Shown here: in pieces, positions 44,258 through 50,816 of the stretch
Layout of the letters: every line of letters begins with the position of its first letter
Position numbering within the stretch: the stretch's first letter is position 1
DNA from: Desulfurivibrio dismutans
GTDB taxonomy: Bacteria > Desulfobacterota > Desulfobulbia > Desulfobulbales > Desulfurivibrionaceae
DNA length: 64,000 nucleotides
Reading direction: 5' to 3'
NCBI RefSeq assembly: GCF_029210385.1
Contig: NZ_JARGDQ010000002.1
Location: 1-64,000, forward strand
Translations under genes and position numbers: made by a program
The notes under the pieces: generated by a model
What the model was told of the DNA's origin: nothing
Database searches by the model: none
The model's input: only the letters and a program-made list of their open reading frames with translations

Positions 44258-44878
44258 ATGGAAAGAAAAGGCAAAAACAGCCTGATCAAATCGCTTGCGC
44301 TGGCGGCGGTCTTGATTTTGGGCACCGGGCTGTCCGGCTGCAGCGGCTCGGACGGCAAAGACGGCAAAAGCGTGAACATGGATGATGTAACCCAAGCCGT
44401 CCTGGACGAACTGGCGGGCGAAGAAACCATCACTCTGGAACCACGACCGGAAGACGAGGAACTGGCCGGTCAGCCAAGGGGCGATTATGTTGGCTCCGCG
44501 GCCTGTGTTGAGTGTCACTCCGGCGAACATGCCGGCTGGGCCGGCACCGTACATGGCAAGATGATTCAAGTGGCCAACGAAGACACCATGGCCCCCTGGG
44601 CCCGGGAACAGTTTGAAGATTTACTGGCCAACGACCCCGACAGCATTTACCTGGGCATCGGCCGCGACGGCTGGCGCGGTCAGTTGCAGTCAATGGACCA
44701 GATCAGGTACGTGGTCGGCGGCAAATGGAAGCAGCGTTACGTGGTGAAGAGCGACGAAGGTCACGTCTTTCTCCGCTACCAGTACTACTGGTCCAAAGCG
44801 GACGGCACTCACGACCACTGGTCCGAAGGGGACGATCGCGATGATCGCTGGCATGATTACGGTGGCAACAACGGTTGA
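44258..44878 (+). CDS. Lipoprotein cytochrome c, C-terminally truncated
   Basis: The ATG at 44258 follows a GGGAGGT site. The 206-residue product has a lipobox (GTGLSGC), a short collagen-like GSDGKDGK spacer and a single haem motif CVECH in GSAACVECHSGEHAGWAGTVHGKM. The pattern IRYVVGGKWKQRYVV is that of larger multihaem cytochromes, in which further CXXCH motifs follow; here the frame stops soon after DRWHDYGGNNG and overlaps a kinase fragment in another frame. A deletion that removed its C-terminal part is the simplest reading. Confidence 0.7.
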   Translation: MERKGKNSLIKSLALAAVLILGTGLSGCSGSDGKDGKSVNMDDVTQAVLDELAGEETITLEPRPEDEELAGQPRGDYVGSAACVECHSGEHAGWAGTVHGKMIQVANEDTMAPWAREQFEDLLANDPDSIYLGIGRDGWRGQLQSMDQIRYVVGGKWKQRYVVKSDEGHVFLRYQYYWSKADGTHDHWSEGDDRDDRWHDYGGNNG

Positions 44879-45356
44879 CCGGGCGTGGCAAACCCTGAGC
44901 CACCGCAGCAGCCGCCACCAACTGGCAAATTTCCTGCCGCCGCAGCTTATCGTGCCTGGTTTCGCCCTCAAGCTGGAGCAACTGTTTACCAACATCTTCC
45001 ACAACGCCCTGGACGCCACCCCGCCGGACGGAACCATTACGGTCTACGGCCATAAAGACCAAGACCAGGTCATTATCACCGTCAGCGACCAGGGCAAAGG
45101 GATGGACCACGAACAACGGGAACTGGCCATGGATCCCTTTTACACCACCAAAGACGCCGGCCATGGTTCCGGGCTGGGGCTCTCCATCTGTTACGGTATC
45201 ATGATCGAACACGGCGGCGAGATCAACCTGCTGCCCCGCCCCGACGGCCGGGGCACCACGGTAAAGCTGGTTTTCCCGGTTGACCTGCCGGGTTTTCGCC
45301 AAAAGCATGAAAGGGGGGAGGTAACCACACATGACCAGGATTCTGATCGTCGATGA
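44841..45356 (+). pseudogene. Histidine kinase fragment, ATPase domain only
   Basis: The frame holds an HATPase_c domain: N box FTNIFHNALDA, G1 DQGKGMDH, F box PFYTTK and G2 GHGSGLGLSICYGIM. The sensor part and the HisKA dimerisation domain with the phospho-accepting His are missing. The first 38 bases overlap the truncated cytochrome in another frame, so the 5' part of the kinase gene has probably been lost by deletion. It overlaps the response regulator, which was its likely partner. A stand-alone ATPase protein is possible but less likely. Confidence 0.7.
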
Positions 45357-45987
45357 TGACCATGAACTGCGGGAAACCATCAAGGAAGTTATTGAACAGG
45401 AAAATTTCCAGGCCACCACCGCCCAAAACGCCGATGAAGCCCTGGCCCTGGTGCAGCATGATTCTTTTGACCTGATCATCCTGGATATGGTGATGCCGGG
45501 GACCGACGGCATGAACGCCATCCCCCTGCTCCGCAGATACTCACCCGGCAGCCGAATCGTGGTGATCACCGCTTTTTCCACGGTGCAGAATGCGGTGCAA
45601 GCTTTGCGCCAGGGAGCCCACGATTATCTCAGCAAACCCTTTACCATCGAAACCCTGCTGGCCACCATCGGGAAAAACCTGCAGGAAGCCAGTTTTACCG
45701 ATTGCGCCGAAACCCTGGATAGTGAAGATATTTTCCAGGGGCTGGCCAATCAGTTGCGACGGCAGATCATCTTTACCCTGAAACAGCAGGGTAATATGTG
45801 TTTCATGGAGTTGGTCCGGGCGCTGGCCATTGAGGATCACACCAAGGTCAACTTTCACCTCAAGGTCTTACGCGAAGCGGGGTTTATCGAACAGGATCAG
45901 AAAAAATGCTATATTTTGACCTCGGCCGGAGAAAAGGCGGCTTCCTGCCTGGCTTTCATCAACAAAAACCTGGGCCTGACCGACTGA
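45331..45987 (+). CDS. Response regulator with ArsR-like winged-helix output domain
   Basis: The 218-residue product has a receiver domain (ILIVDDDHELRE, phospho-acceptor Asp in LIILDMVMPG near residue 52, Thr in VVITAFST, Lys in YLSKPF). From about 133 a winged helix follows: IFQGLANQLRRQIIFTLKQQ, VNFHLKVLREAGFIEQ, YILTSAGEKAA. This output resembles ArsR or HTH_20 domains, not the usual OmpR, NarL or NtrC types. The ATG overlaps the kinase fragment. With the kinase truncated, its input may be lost or shared with another kinase. Confidence 0.82.
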   Translation: MTRILIVDDDHELRETIKEVIEQENFQATTAQNADEALALVQHDSFDLIILDMVMPGTDGMNAIPLLRRYSPGSRIVVITAFSTVQNAVQALRQGAHDYLSKPFTIETLLATIGKNLQEASFTDCAETLDSEDIFQGLANQLRRQIIFTLKQQGNMCFMELVRALAIEDHTKVNFHLKVLREAGFIEQDQKKCYILTSAGEKAASCLAFINKNLGLTD

Positions 45988-46011
45988 CGCCCCCCTTAGG
46001 TGATATTTTGC

Positions 46012-46045
46012 TTGACAGCCGACCTCGATATAAATACATTTGTAT
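46012..46045 (+). promoter_or_regulatory. Promoter with operator-like palindrome, upstream of dsrE selenoprotein gene
   Basis: TTGACA (46012-46017) and TACATT (46035-46040) are 17 bp apart. The -10 box lies in the dyad ATACATTTGTAT (46034-46045). The same arrangement occurs at 49536-49564. A repressor bound here would block the polymerase; the BigR-like ArsR at 43504 is the obvious candidate. Confidence 0.65.
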
Positions 46046-46103
46046 ATGTTGAATTTGACTGGCGCAGGCTCAAGCGCAAAACTTCACCATCAGGAGGTGC
46101 ATT

Positions 46104-46424
46104 ATGAGCTGGCTGTTCATTGTGGCGACCAACGACGCCGAAACCGTGTTCAATGCCGCCCGGCTGGCCAATGCCAGTATAAAAAAGGGCAAGGAAGTCA
46201 ACATGTTCATGCTGGGCAAGGGGGTGGAGTATGAGCAGATCGGCACCCCGGAGTTTGACGTTAATGGGCAACTGGCCGAATTCGACCAGTTGGGAGGCAA
46301 CTTTCTGGTCTGAGGCAGCTGCGTAAAATCCCGTGGTCTTACGGGATCAGCCTCCTGCCCCCTTGGCGTGATGACCGATCTTTATGATATGATCGAGGAA
46401 AGCGAACGGGTTTTCACTTTTTAA
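46104..46424 (+). CDS. DsrE-family selenoprotein (in-frame TGA as Sec70)
   Basis: Translation as usual stops at the TGA at 46311-46313, after GGNFLV, which would leave a 69-residue protein lacking the functional half. Reading TGA as selenocysteine gives U-G-S-C and continues with KSRGLTGSASCPLGVMTDLYDM and a terminal SERVFTF to the TAA at 46422, a normal 106-residue DsrE-like protein. The C-terminal part is what cysteine homologues have (CxxC, then a later Cys). A hairpin with a GGTCTT loop follows the TGA. DsrE proteins handle sulfane sulfur. An AGGAGG-type site precedes the ATG. Confidence 0.88.
46328..46347 (+). promoter_or_regulatory. Bacterial SECIS element of the dsrE selenoprotein gene
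   Basis: ATCCCGT (46328-46334) and ACGGGAT (46341-46347) form a perfect 7-bp stem with the loop GGTCTT, beginning 15 bases after the TGA. The loop matches the GGUCU of the E. coli fdhF SECIS that SelB binds, and the distance is within the known range. Confidence 0.85.
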
Positions 46425-46484
46425 CCAGCCGGCGGCGCAAACGCCTTAAGGGCGGCCTCGGCAACGGCAATCCCGACCGCAACC

Positions 46485-46516
46485 GGGGACAGATTTGAGA
46501 TTTTAAATCTGTCCCC
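46485..46516. repeat. GGGGACAGATTT inverted repeat
   Basis: GGGGACAGATTT and AAATCTGTCCCC form a perfect 12-bp stem with an eight-base loop. A half copy lies at 392-402 and a variant at 7123-7178, so this is a dispersed REP-like unit. It lies between the dsrE selenoprotein and SQR genes and may also act as a terminator. Confidence 0.8.
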
Positions 46517-46625
46517 GATTGCACGTTTAAGCTGACCCGATCGCCACCAGTGGTGGCGCCCCTTTTCCGCTTACGGTGAATTCGGGCCACCGGGCCGCCA
46601 CCCTCAACCAAATTCTGGAGACAAC

Positions 46626-47831
46626 ATGGGCAACGGCAAAAAAATCCTGGTGCTGGGCGGCTCCTTCGGCGGCCTAACCGCCGCCATGGAGATTAAGCGC
46701 CGGCTCGGCAACAAAGCCGAGGTCACGATAATCAGCAAGGACGACCACTTTGTCTTTTTGCCCTCCCTGCCCTGGCTGGTCACCGGCCACCGGACGGGAG
46801 AACGGCTTTCCCTGCCGTTGAGCCGGATACTGCCGCCCCGGCGGATCGAGTTTATCCGGGCCTCGGTCAAGGGAGTTGATCCGGCGGCCCAGCAGGTGCA
46901 AACCGACCAGGGAGCGCACGGTTACGATTACCTGGTGATTGCCACCGGCCCGCACCTGGCCTGTGAGGAAATCCGGGGCCTGGGGCCGGAGCAGGGTTTC
47001 ACCCACTGTGTCTTCTCCCTGGAAAACGCCCGGCAGGCCAAAGCCGCCTGGGAAAAGCTGCTGGCCGACCCCGGCCCGGTGGTGCTGGGCTCCACCCAGT
47101 TCGCCAGTTGCTTCGGACCCTACTACGAACTGGCCTTCGAGCTGGATTACCAACTGCGCCGCCGCAAGCTGCGCCACAAGGTACCCATGGTTTACCTCAG
47201 CTCCGAGCCTTATCCGGGCCACATGGGCATCGACGGCGTGGGCCGCTCCCGCCGCTTCATCGAGGACGAATTTGCCGAGCGAGACATCAAAACGGTGGTC
47301 AACCAGTCGGTGGCCGGTATCGAAGCCAACACCATCCATTTGGCCGACGGCTCCACCCTGCCCTTCAAGCTGGCCATGCTGGCCCCGCCCTTCAAGGGGG
47401 TGGGAGGGGTGGCGGAGCTGGGCAACCCCCGGGGCTTTATCCCGGTGGACCAACATTACCGCCACCCGCAGCACCCCAATATTTACACCGTGGGAGTGGC
47501 GGCGTCCCTGGCCCCCCGGGAACCGACCCCGGTGCCCACCGGGGTGCCGAAAACCGGTTACATGACGGTCAAGATGGCCCAAACGGCGGCGGCCCACCTG
47601 GCCGCCGAGATCGATAACCGCCCGTCCCCGGCCGGTCTGGCCATCGACGAGCTAACGGTGATCTGCATGCTGGACATGGGCAACACCGCCACCCTGATGC
47701 TGGCCGACCCCATCCTGCCGCCGCGCCAACGCACCATCCTGCACAAAAAGCGCTGGGTCCGCTGGGCCAAGGCGGGGCTGGAACGTTATTTTCTCTGGAA
47801 GATGCGCCACGGTCGTAGTAATCTACCCTGA
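46626..47831 (+). CDS. FAD-dependent sulfide:quinone oxidoreductase-like protein
   Basis: The 401-residue product begins ILVLGGSFGGLTAAMEI, the FAD-binding GxGxxG-type loop, continues with YDYLVIATGPHLACEEI and a second dinucleotide-type motif near residue 150 (VVLGSTQFASCFGPYYE, with a cysteine), and has the C-terminal IYTVGVAASL FAD motif and VPKTGYMTVKMAQTAA. This is the SQR/flavocytochrome c sulfide dehydrogenase family, which oxidises sulfide and reduces quinone. Two further SQR-type cysteines are not certain, so the exact type is open. It follows the DsrE selenoprotein. Confidence 0.8.
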   Translation: MGNGKKILVLGGSFGGLTAAMEIKRRLGNKAEVTIISKDDHFVFLPSLPWLVTGHRTGERLSLPLSRILPPRRIEFIRASVKGVDPAAQQVQTDQGAHGYDYLVIATGPHLACEEIRGLGPEQGFTHCVFSLENARQAKAAWEKLLADPGPVVLGSTQFASCFGPYYELAFELDYQLRRRKLRHKVPMVYLSSEPYPGHMGIDGVGRSRRFIEDEFAERDIKTVVNQSVAGIEANTIHLADGSTLPFKLAMLAPPFKGVGGVAELGNPRGFIPVDQHYRHPQHPNIYTVGVAASLAPREPTPVPTGVPKTGYMTVKMAQTAAAHLAAEIDNRPSPAGLAIDELTVICMLDMGNTATLMLADPILPPRQRTILHKKRWVRWAKAGLERYFLWKMRHGRSNLP

Positions 47832-47931
47832 ATACGGTAAAATCACTCAGCCGATGGCCAAAAGCGGTGATCGGCCTGGCTGAGGGTAGGCTGACAAAGC
47901 TGAGGACGGCAAACGACAACAGGGTCTGACT

Positions 47932-48267
47932 TTGAAAAACGGGAACTCCGACACCACCAACACCACCGGCCCCGACCTGCGTGACCTGACGGCCCTACTC
48001 AAGGGGCTGGCCGATGAAAACCGGCTGCGCCTGCTGCTTTATCTGGCCGCCGGCGAGAAAACGGTTTCCAGCCTGGTGGCGGCAAGCGGCCTTTCTCAGC
48101 CCCTGGTCTCCCATCATCTGAAGGAGTTACGCCGGGCCCTGCTGGTGGAGGTGGAGCGCCGCGGCCCCTTCGTTTTCTGCCGCCTGGCCGACCCGCGCAT
48201 CACCGCACTGCTGGAACAGTGGCAACAACTTACCACCGAGTTGGTGGCCCGTCGGCACCATTTATAA
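47932..48267 (+). CDS. ArsR-family transcriptional regulator
   Basis: The 111-residue winged-helix protein has LLKGLADENRLRLLLYL, then LVAASGLSQPLVSHHLKELRRALLVEVERRG, the ArsR recognition helix and wing. The classical CXC metal motif is missing; the single cysteine lies in FVFCRLAD. The first codon is a TTG with no ATG nearby, so the start is tentative. It differs from the repressor at 43504, which has the paired cysteines of persulfide sensors. Confidence 0.82.
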   Translation: MKNGNSDTTNTTGPDLRDLTALLKGLADENRLRLLLYLAAGEKTVSSLVAASGLSQPLVSHHLKELRRALLVEVERRGPFVFCRLADPRITALLEQWQQLTTELVARRHHL

Positions 48268-48273
48268 AGAGCG

Positions 48274-48324
48274 CCCGGCTTACCAAAAGCGCCCGGGCCA
48301 CGCCGCCGCTTTTGGTAAGCCGGG
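48274..48324. terminator. Long hairpin after the arsR gene
   Basis: CCCGGCTTACCAAAAGCG (48274-48291) pairs perfectly with its complement at 48307-48324, an 18-bp stem with a 15-base loop. It begins six bases after the arsR stop. There is no T-tract, so it may be a transcript-end stabiliser or a small palindromic repeat. Confidence 0.5.
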
Positions 48325-48397
48325 TATTCAACAACCCCTTAACAGTCCGTTTTTCAACGGGCTGCTAACAAACCCGGCAACAGAGCGGAGAACAACC

Positions 48398-48850
48398 ATG
48401 CAGGAACTGGAAAAAATACTCACCGACCAGGAACCCGACGACGCCCTGGAGCAACTGCTGCCTCTGGCCCGGCAACTGCTGAGCCATCTGGACGACGAGG
48501 CCCGCCGCGCCTGGTTCACCCGCCTGCTGGAAGGCGATGACCGGGACAAACTGGCCGGAATGGTCAACCTCTGACTGGCCCGCTGCCTGGACGAAGGTGT
48601 CGATCCAACCAACATGTGCCAGAACCTGGTCCACAAAGTTGCCGCTTCCAAACAGCTGCAGGCCGTGGCCGAACCGGAAATCCTCGGCCTGTTTGAAAGC
48701 TGGCTCGATGAGCTGGAGGAAGAGGCCGCCGCCTATCTGAAGAAAAACCCCGCCGCCGACCATTTTGAACTTGCCTCCGCCCTGGGGCTGTCGGCCAGTG
48801 GCGCCGCTTTTCTGCTGGCCAAGCACAAAAACGGCGGTGTGGAACAGTAG
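48398..48850 (+). CDS. Hypothetical protein with in-frame TGA (possible selenoprotein)
   Basis: A GGAG site precedes the ATG. After 58 codons the frame meets a TGA (48572-48574), then continues for 92 codons as a well-behaved helical protein to TAG: LARCLDEGVDPTNMCQNLVH and AEPEILGLFESWLDELEEEA. Codon use and composition are the same on both sides. A weak hairpin, TGGAC with GTC and CCA around the loop GAAGGT (48588-48607), follows the TGA at SECIS-like distance. Either this is a selenoprotein or the TGA is a nonsense mutation. The family is not recognised. The next gene starts one base after the stop. Confidence 0.5.
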
Positions 48851-48851
48851 C

Positions 48852-49223
48852 ATGACCTACGAAGAACTGCGGGCGGCCCTGGATCTTTTCGATCTGGACG
48901 AAGGCGCCACCCTGGCCGAAATCAAGCAGCGCCACCGGGAGCTGGTCAAACGGCATCATCCCGACCACCACGGCGGCGACCCCGCCGATGATGCCGTTGC
49001 CACCGGTGATGTTTCAGGTCACCGGCAACCGACAGCGGCAAACACCGACCACCGGAACCAGGAATTGATCCGGCAAATCAATGCCGGTTACCGGCTGATC
49101 CTCGATTATATCCACAACTACCGATTTTCCTTCACCCGGGAAGAGTTCTACAAGCAAAATCCCGACCAGCGGCTGCGCCACCAGTTCGGCAACGACCCCC
49201 TGTGGGGCAACGGCTGGCGGTAA
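48852..49223 (+). CDS. J-domain protein (DnaJ-like)
   Basis: The 123-residue product starts with a J domain: DLFDLDEGATLAEIKQRHRE then LVKRHHPDHHGG, with the HPD motif that stimulates Hsp70 ATPase. After an Asp/His/Thr-rich insert, helix IV-like LIRQINAGYRLILDYIHNY follows. There is no Gly/Phe, zinc-finger or C-terminal domain. The ATG is one base after the preceding stop, so both are probably co-translated. Confidence 0.85.
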   Translation: MTYEELRAALDLFDLDEGATLAEIKQRHRELVKRHHPDHHGGDPADDAVATGDVSGHRQPTAANTDHRNQELIRQINAGYRLILDYIHNYRFSFTREEFYKQNPDQRLRHQFGNDPLWGNGWR

Positions 49224-49619
49224 TGGTTGATTTTCTGGTGTAAAATTTTGCGATTAGCCATTCCATGGACTTTAAATTCAGATCCTGCATCGCCAACCAT
49301 TACCTGCTGGACGTTCAGTCTGACCGGTTGAAAAATCCCGTCTGCTCCCTGACCGAACAGCAGTTCACCATCACCGGCGCCCTGGATTTCCTTTTTCAGA
49401 GATTTTAGCAGATCCGCGCGCCAAGCCCCTGCCACCCCGCCATGTTCCATTCCTGAAACACTCCCCGCAACAACAAGTACTCTGGCCATGGCGTTCGCGT
49501 CATTTCGGAAAAAAGCTGACAAAAAGCGATTCGGCTTGACAGTGCCTCTTTATATTAATACATTTTTATATGTCAATTGGCTTGTGCTTGCATGTTACCC
49601 CAAACTAGGAGGAGATACC
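49224..49619. other. 396-base intergenic region
   Basis: Between the J-domain and rhodanese genes. A plus-strand frame at 49265-49408 (47 codons, start MDFKFRSCIANHYLLD) has no ribosome-binding site, and a longer minus-strand frame (49148-49522) runs through the J-domain gene; I accept neither. The last part carries the promoter at 49536-49564 and an AGGAGG ribosome-binding site for the rhodanese gene. Confidence 0.5.
49536..49564 (+). promoter_or_regulatory. Promoter of the rhodanese operon, same design as at 46012
   Basis: TTGACA (49536-49541), 17 bp, TACATT (49559-49564), followed by TTTATATGTC. The bases TTGACAG and AATACATTT.TATATGT are shared with the dsrE promoter, while the spacers and flanks differ. 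Co-regulation by one repressor is likely. Confidence 0.65.
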
Positions 49620-50726
49620 ATGAAGATCAACAAGTTAGGCAAAACAGCGGCAGCCGGGACCATTATGGTGGGAATTCTGCTTTTCCTGGCGGTCCAGGGG
49701 GCCTCGGAACGGCTGGCCCCCCGCAACTGGCAACCGACCGATGCCAACCCTCGCCTGCTGGTCACCCCGCTGGAGGTGTGGGAGCATCGGGATCAATGGC
49801 TGGTGGTGGACCTGCGGGACCGGGAATCATACCTGGCGGGCCACCTTCCCGGCGCCATCCATTTGGGTGATCGGGCCCACAAGCTGCTGCGCACCGACAT
49901 GTTCGTTCCCGACTTCCGCCGGGAAGAAAGCCCCCGAGCCGGCGAGGTTTATGAGCACCTGGCCATGCAGCCGGTGGCGGAACTGGAACGAGTTTTTTCC
50001 CGGGCCGGCATCAGCCATGGGCAGACGGTGGTGCTTTACAGCGACTACGAGGACACCCTGCCCGGCTACACCTTCGTACCCTTCGTGGTTCTGGAATACC
50101 TGGGCCACCCCGATGTCCGGGTGATGGACGGCGGCATCGAAAACTGGTGGGCCCACCGGCTGCCCGTCGAAACCAGGGAAAACCGCCTGCCGCCCAGTAA
50201 CTTCCGGACCCGACTCCGGCCTCAGGTGATCGCCGACGAGACGGAGGTACTCAGCATCGCCCTGATGAACTTGGCGGTGCTGGATGAAATGGGAATCGAC
50301 GATCGGCGAATCGACATGCCTCAGTTGGTGGACAGCCGGATCGCCGATGAACATTCCGGCGCCCAACCGGCACCCCCCGGCCACGCACTGTATGAAGCCG
50401 GCGCCCGGGCCGGTCGGATCCCCCAAACCACGGTCAACGTGCCCCACTGGCAGCAGTTCGCGGACATGGAAACTCTGCTGCTGAAACCCATTCCCGAGCT
50501 GGCAGCCATGTACGCCGCCCTTGACAGGGAAAAGAGAACCATCGTATACTGCTACATTGCCAACCGGGCCTCGATGACGTACTTTATTCTGCGCCTGCTG
50601 GGCTTCAACGACCCGGCCGTGTATCATGACAGCTGGATTGTCTGGGGCAACAACCCGCAACTGCCGCTGGCCTTCGATCGCGGCGTGTCCGGGGCAACCA
50701 CCCCCAGAGCGGGCGGCTACCAATAA
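49620..50726 (+). CDS. Exported tandem rhodanese (sulfurtransferase) protein
   Basis: The ATG at 49620 follows an AGGAGG site; the 368-residue product begins with a signal or anchor helix (AAAGTIMVGILLFLAVQG). Two rhodanese domains follow. The first (VVDLRDRESYLAGHLPGAIHLGD) has no cysteine in its active loop (VVLYSDYED); the second has IVYCYIANRAS with the catalytic Cys. Such proteins move sulfane sulfur in the periplasm. It begins an operon with an RND exporter, a LolA-like protein, a barrel and a DUF2892 protein. Confidence 0.87.
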   Translation: MKINKLGKTAAAGTIMVGILLFLAVQGASERLAPRNWQPTDANPRLLVTPLEVWEHRDQWLVVDLRDRESYLAGHLPGAIHLGDRAHKLLRTDMFVPDFRREESPRAGEVYEHLAMQPVAELERVFSRAGISHGQTVVLYSDYEDTLPGYTFVPFVVLEYLGHPDVRVMDGGIENWWAHRLPVETRENRLPPSNFRTRLRPQVIADETEVLSIALMNLAVLDEMGIDDRRIDMPQLVDSRIADEHSGAQPAPPGHALYEAGARAGRIPQTTVNVPHWQQFADMETLLLKPIPELAAMYAALDREKRTIVYCYIANRASMTYFILRLLGFNDPAVYHDSWIVWGNNPQLPLAFDRGVSGATTPRAGGYQ

Positions 50727-50816
50727 TCAACAGGTTTTGCGCGCCGAAGTCGAGCAACTGCAACGCGCCCGTTCCGCCGATTGAGCATCGGCAAATCACC
50801 TTTACTGGAAGAGATC

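Noticed and set aside
44876-44878. TGA ending the truncated cytochrome as another selenocysteine
   Set aside because: The continuation is Pro/Gln-rich and unlike any cytochrome, with no SECIS-like hairpin; a deletion explains it better.
49148-49522. Minus-strand 124-codon frame opposite the end of the J-domain gene
   Set aside because: It overlaps a recognised gene, lacks a promoter or ribosome-binding site, and its product shows no family pattern.
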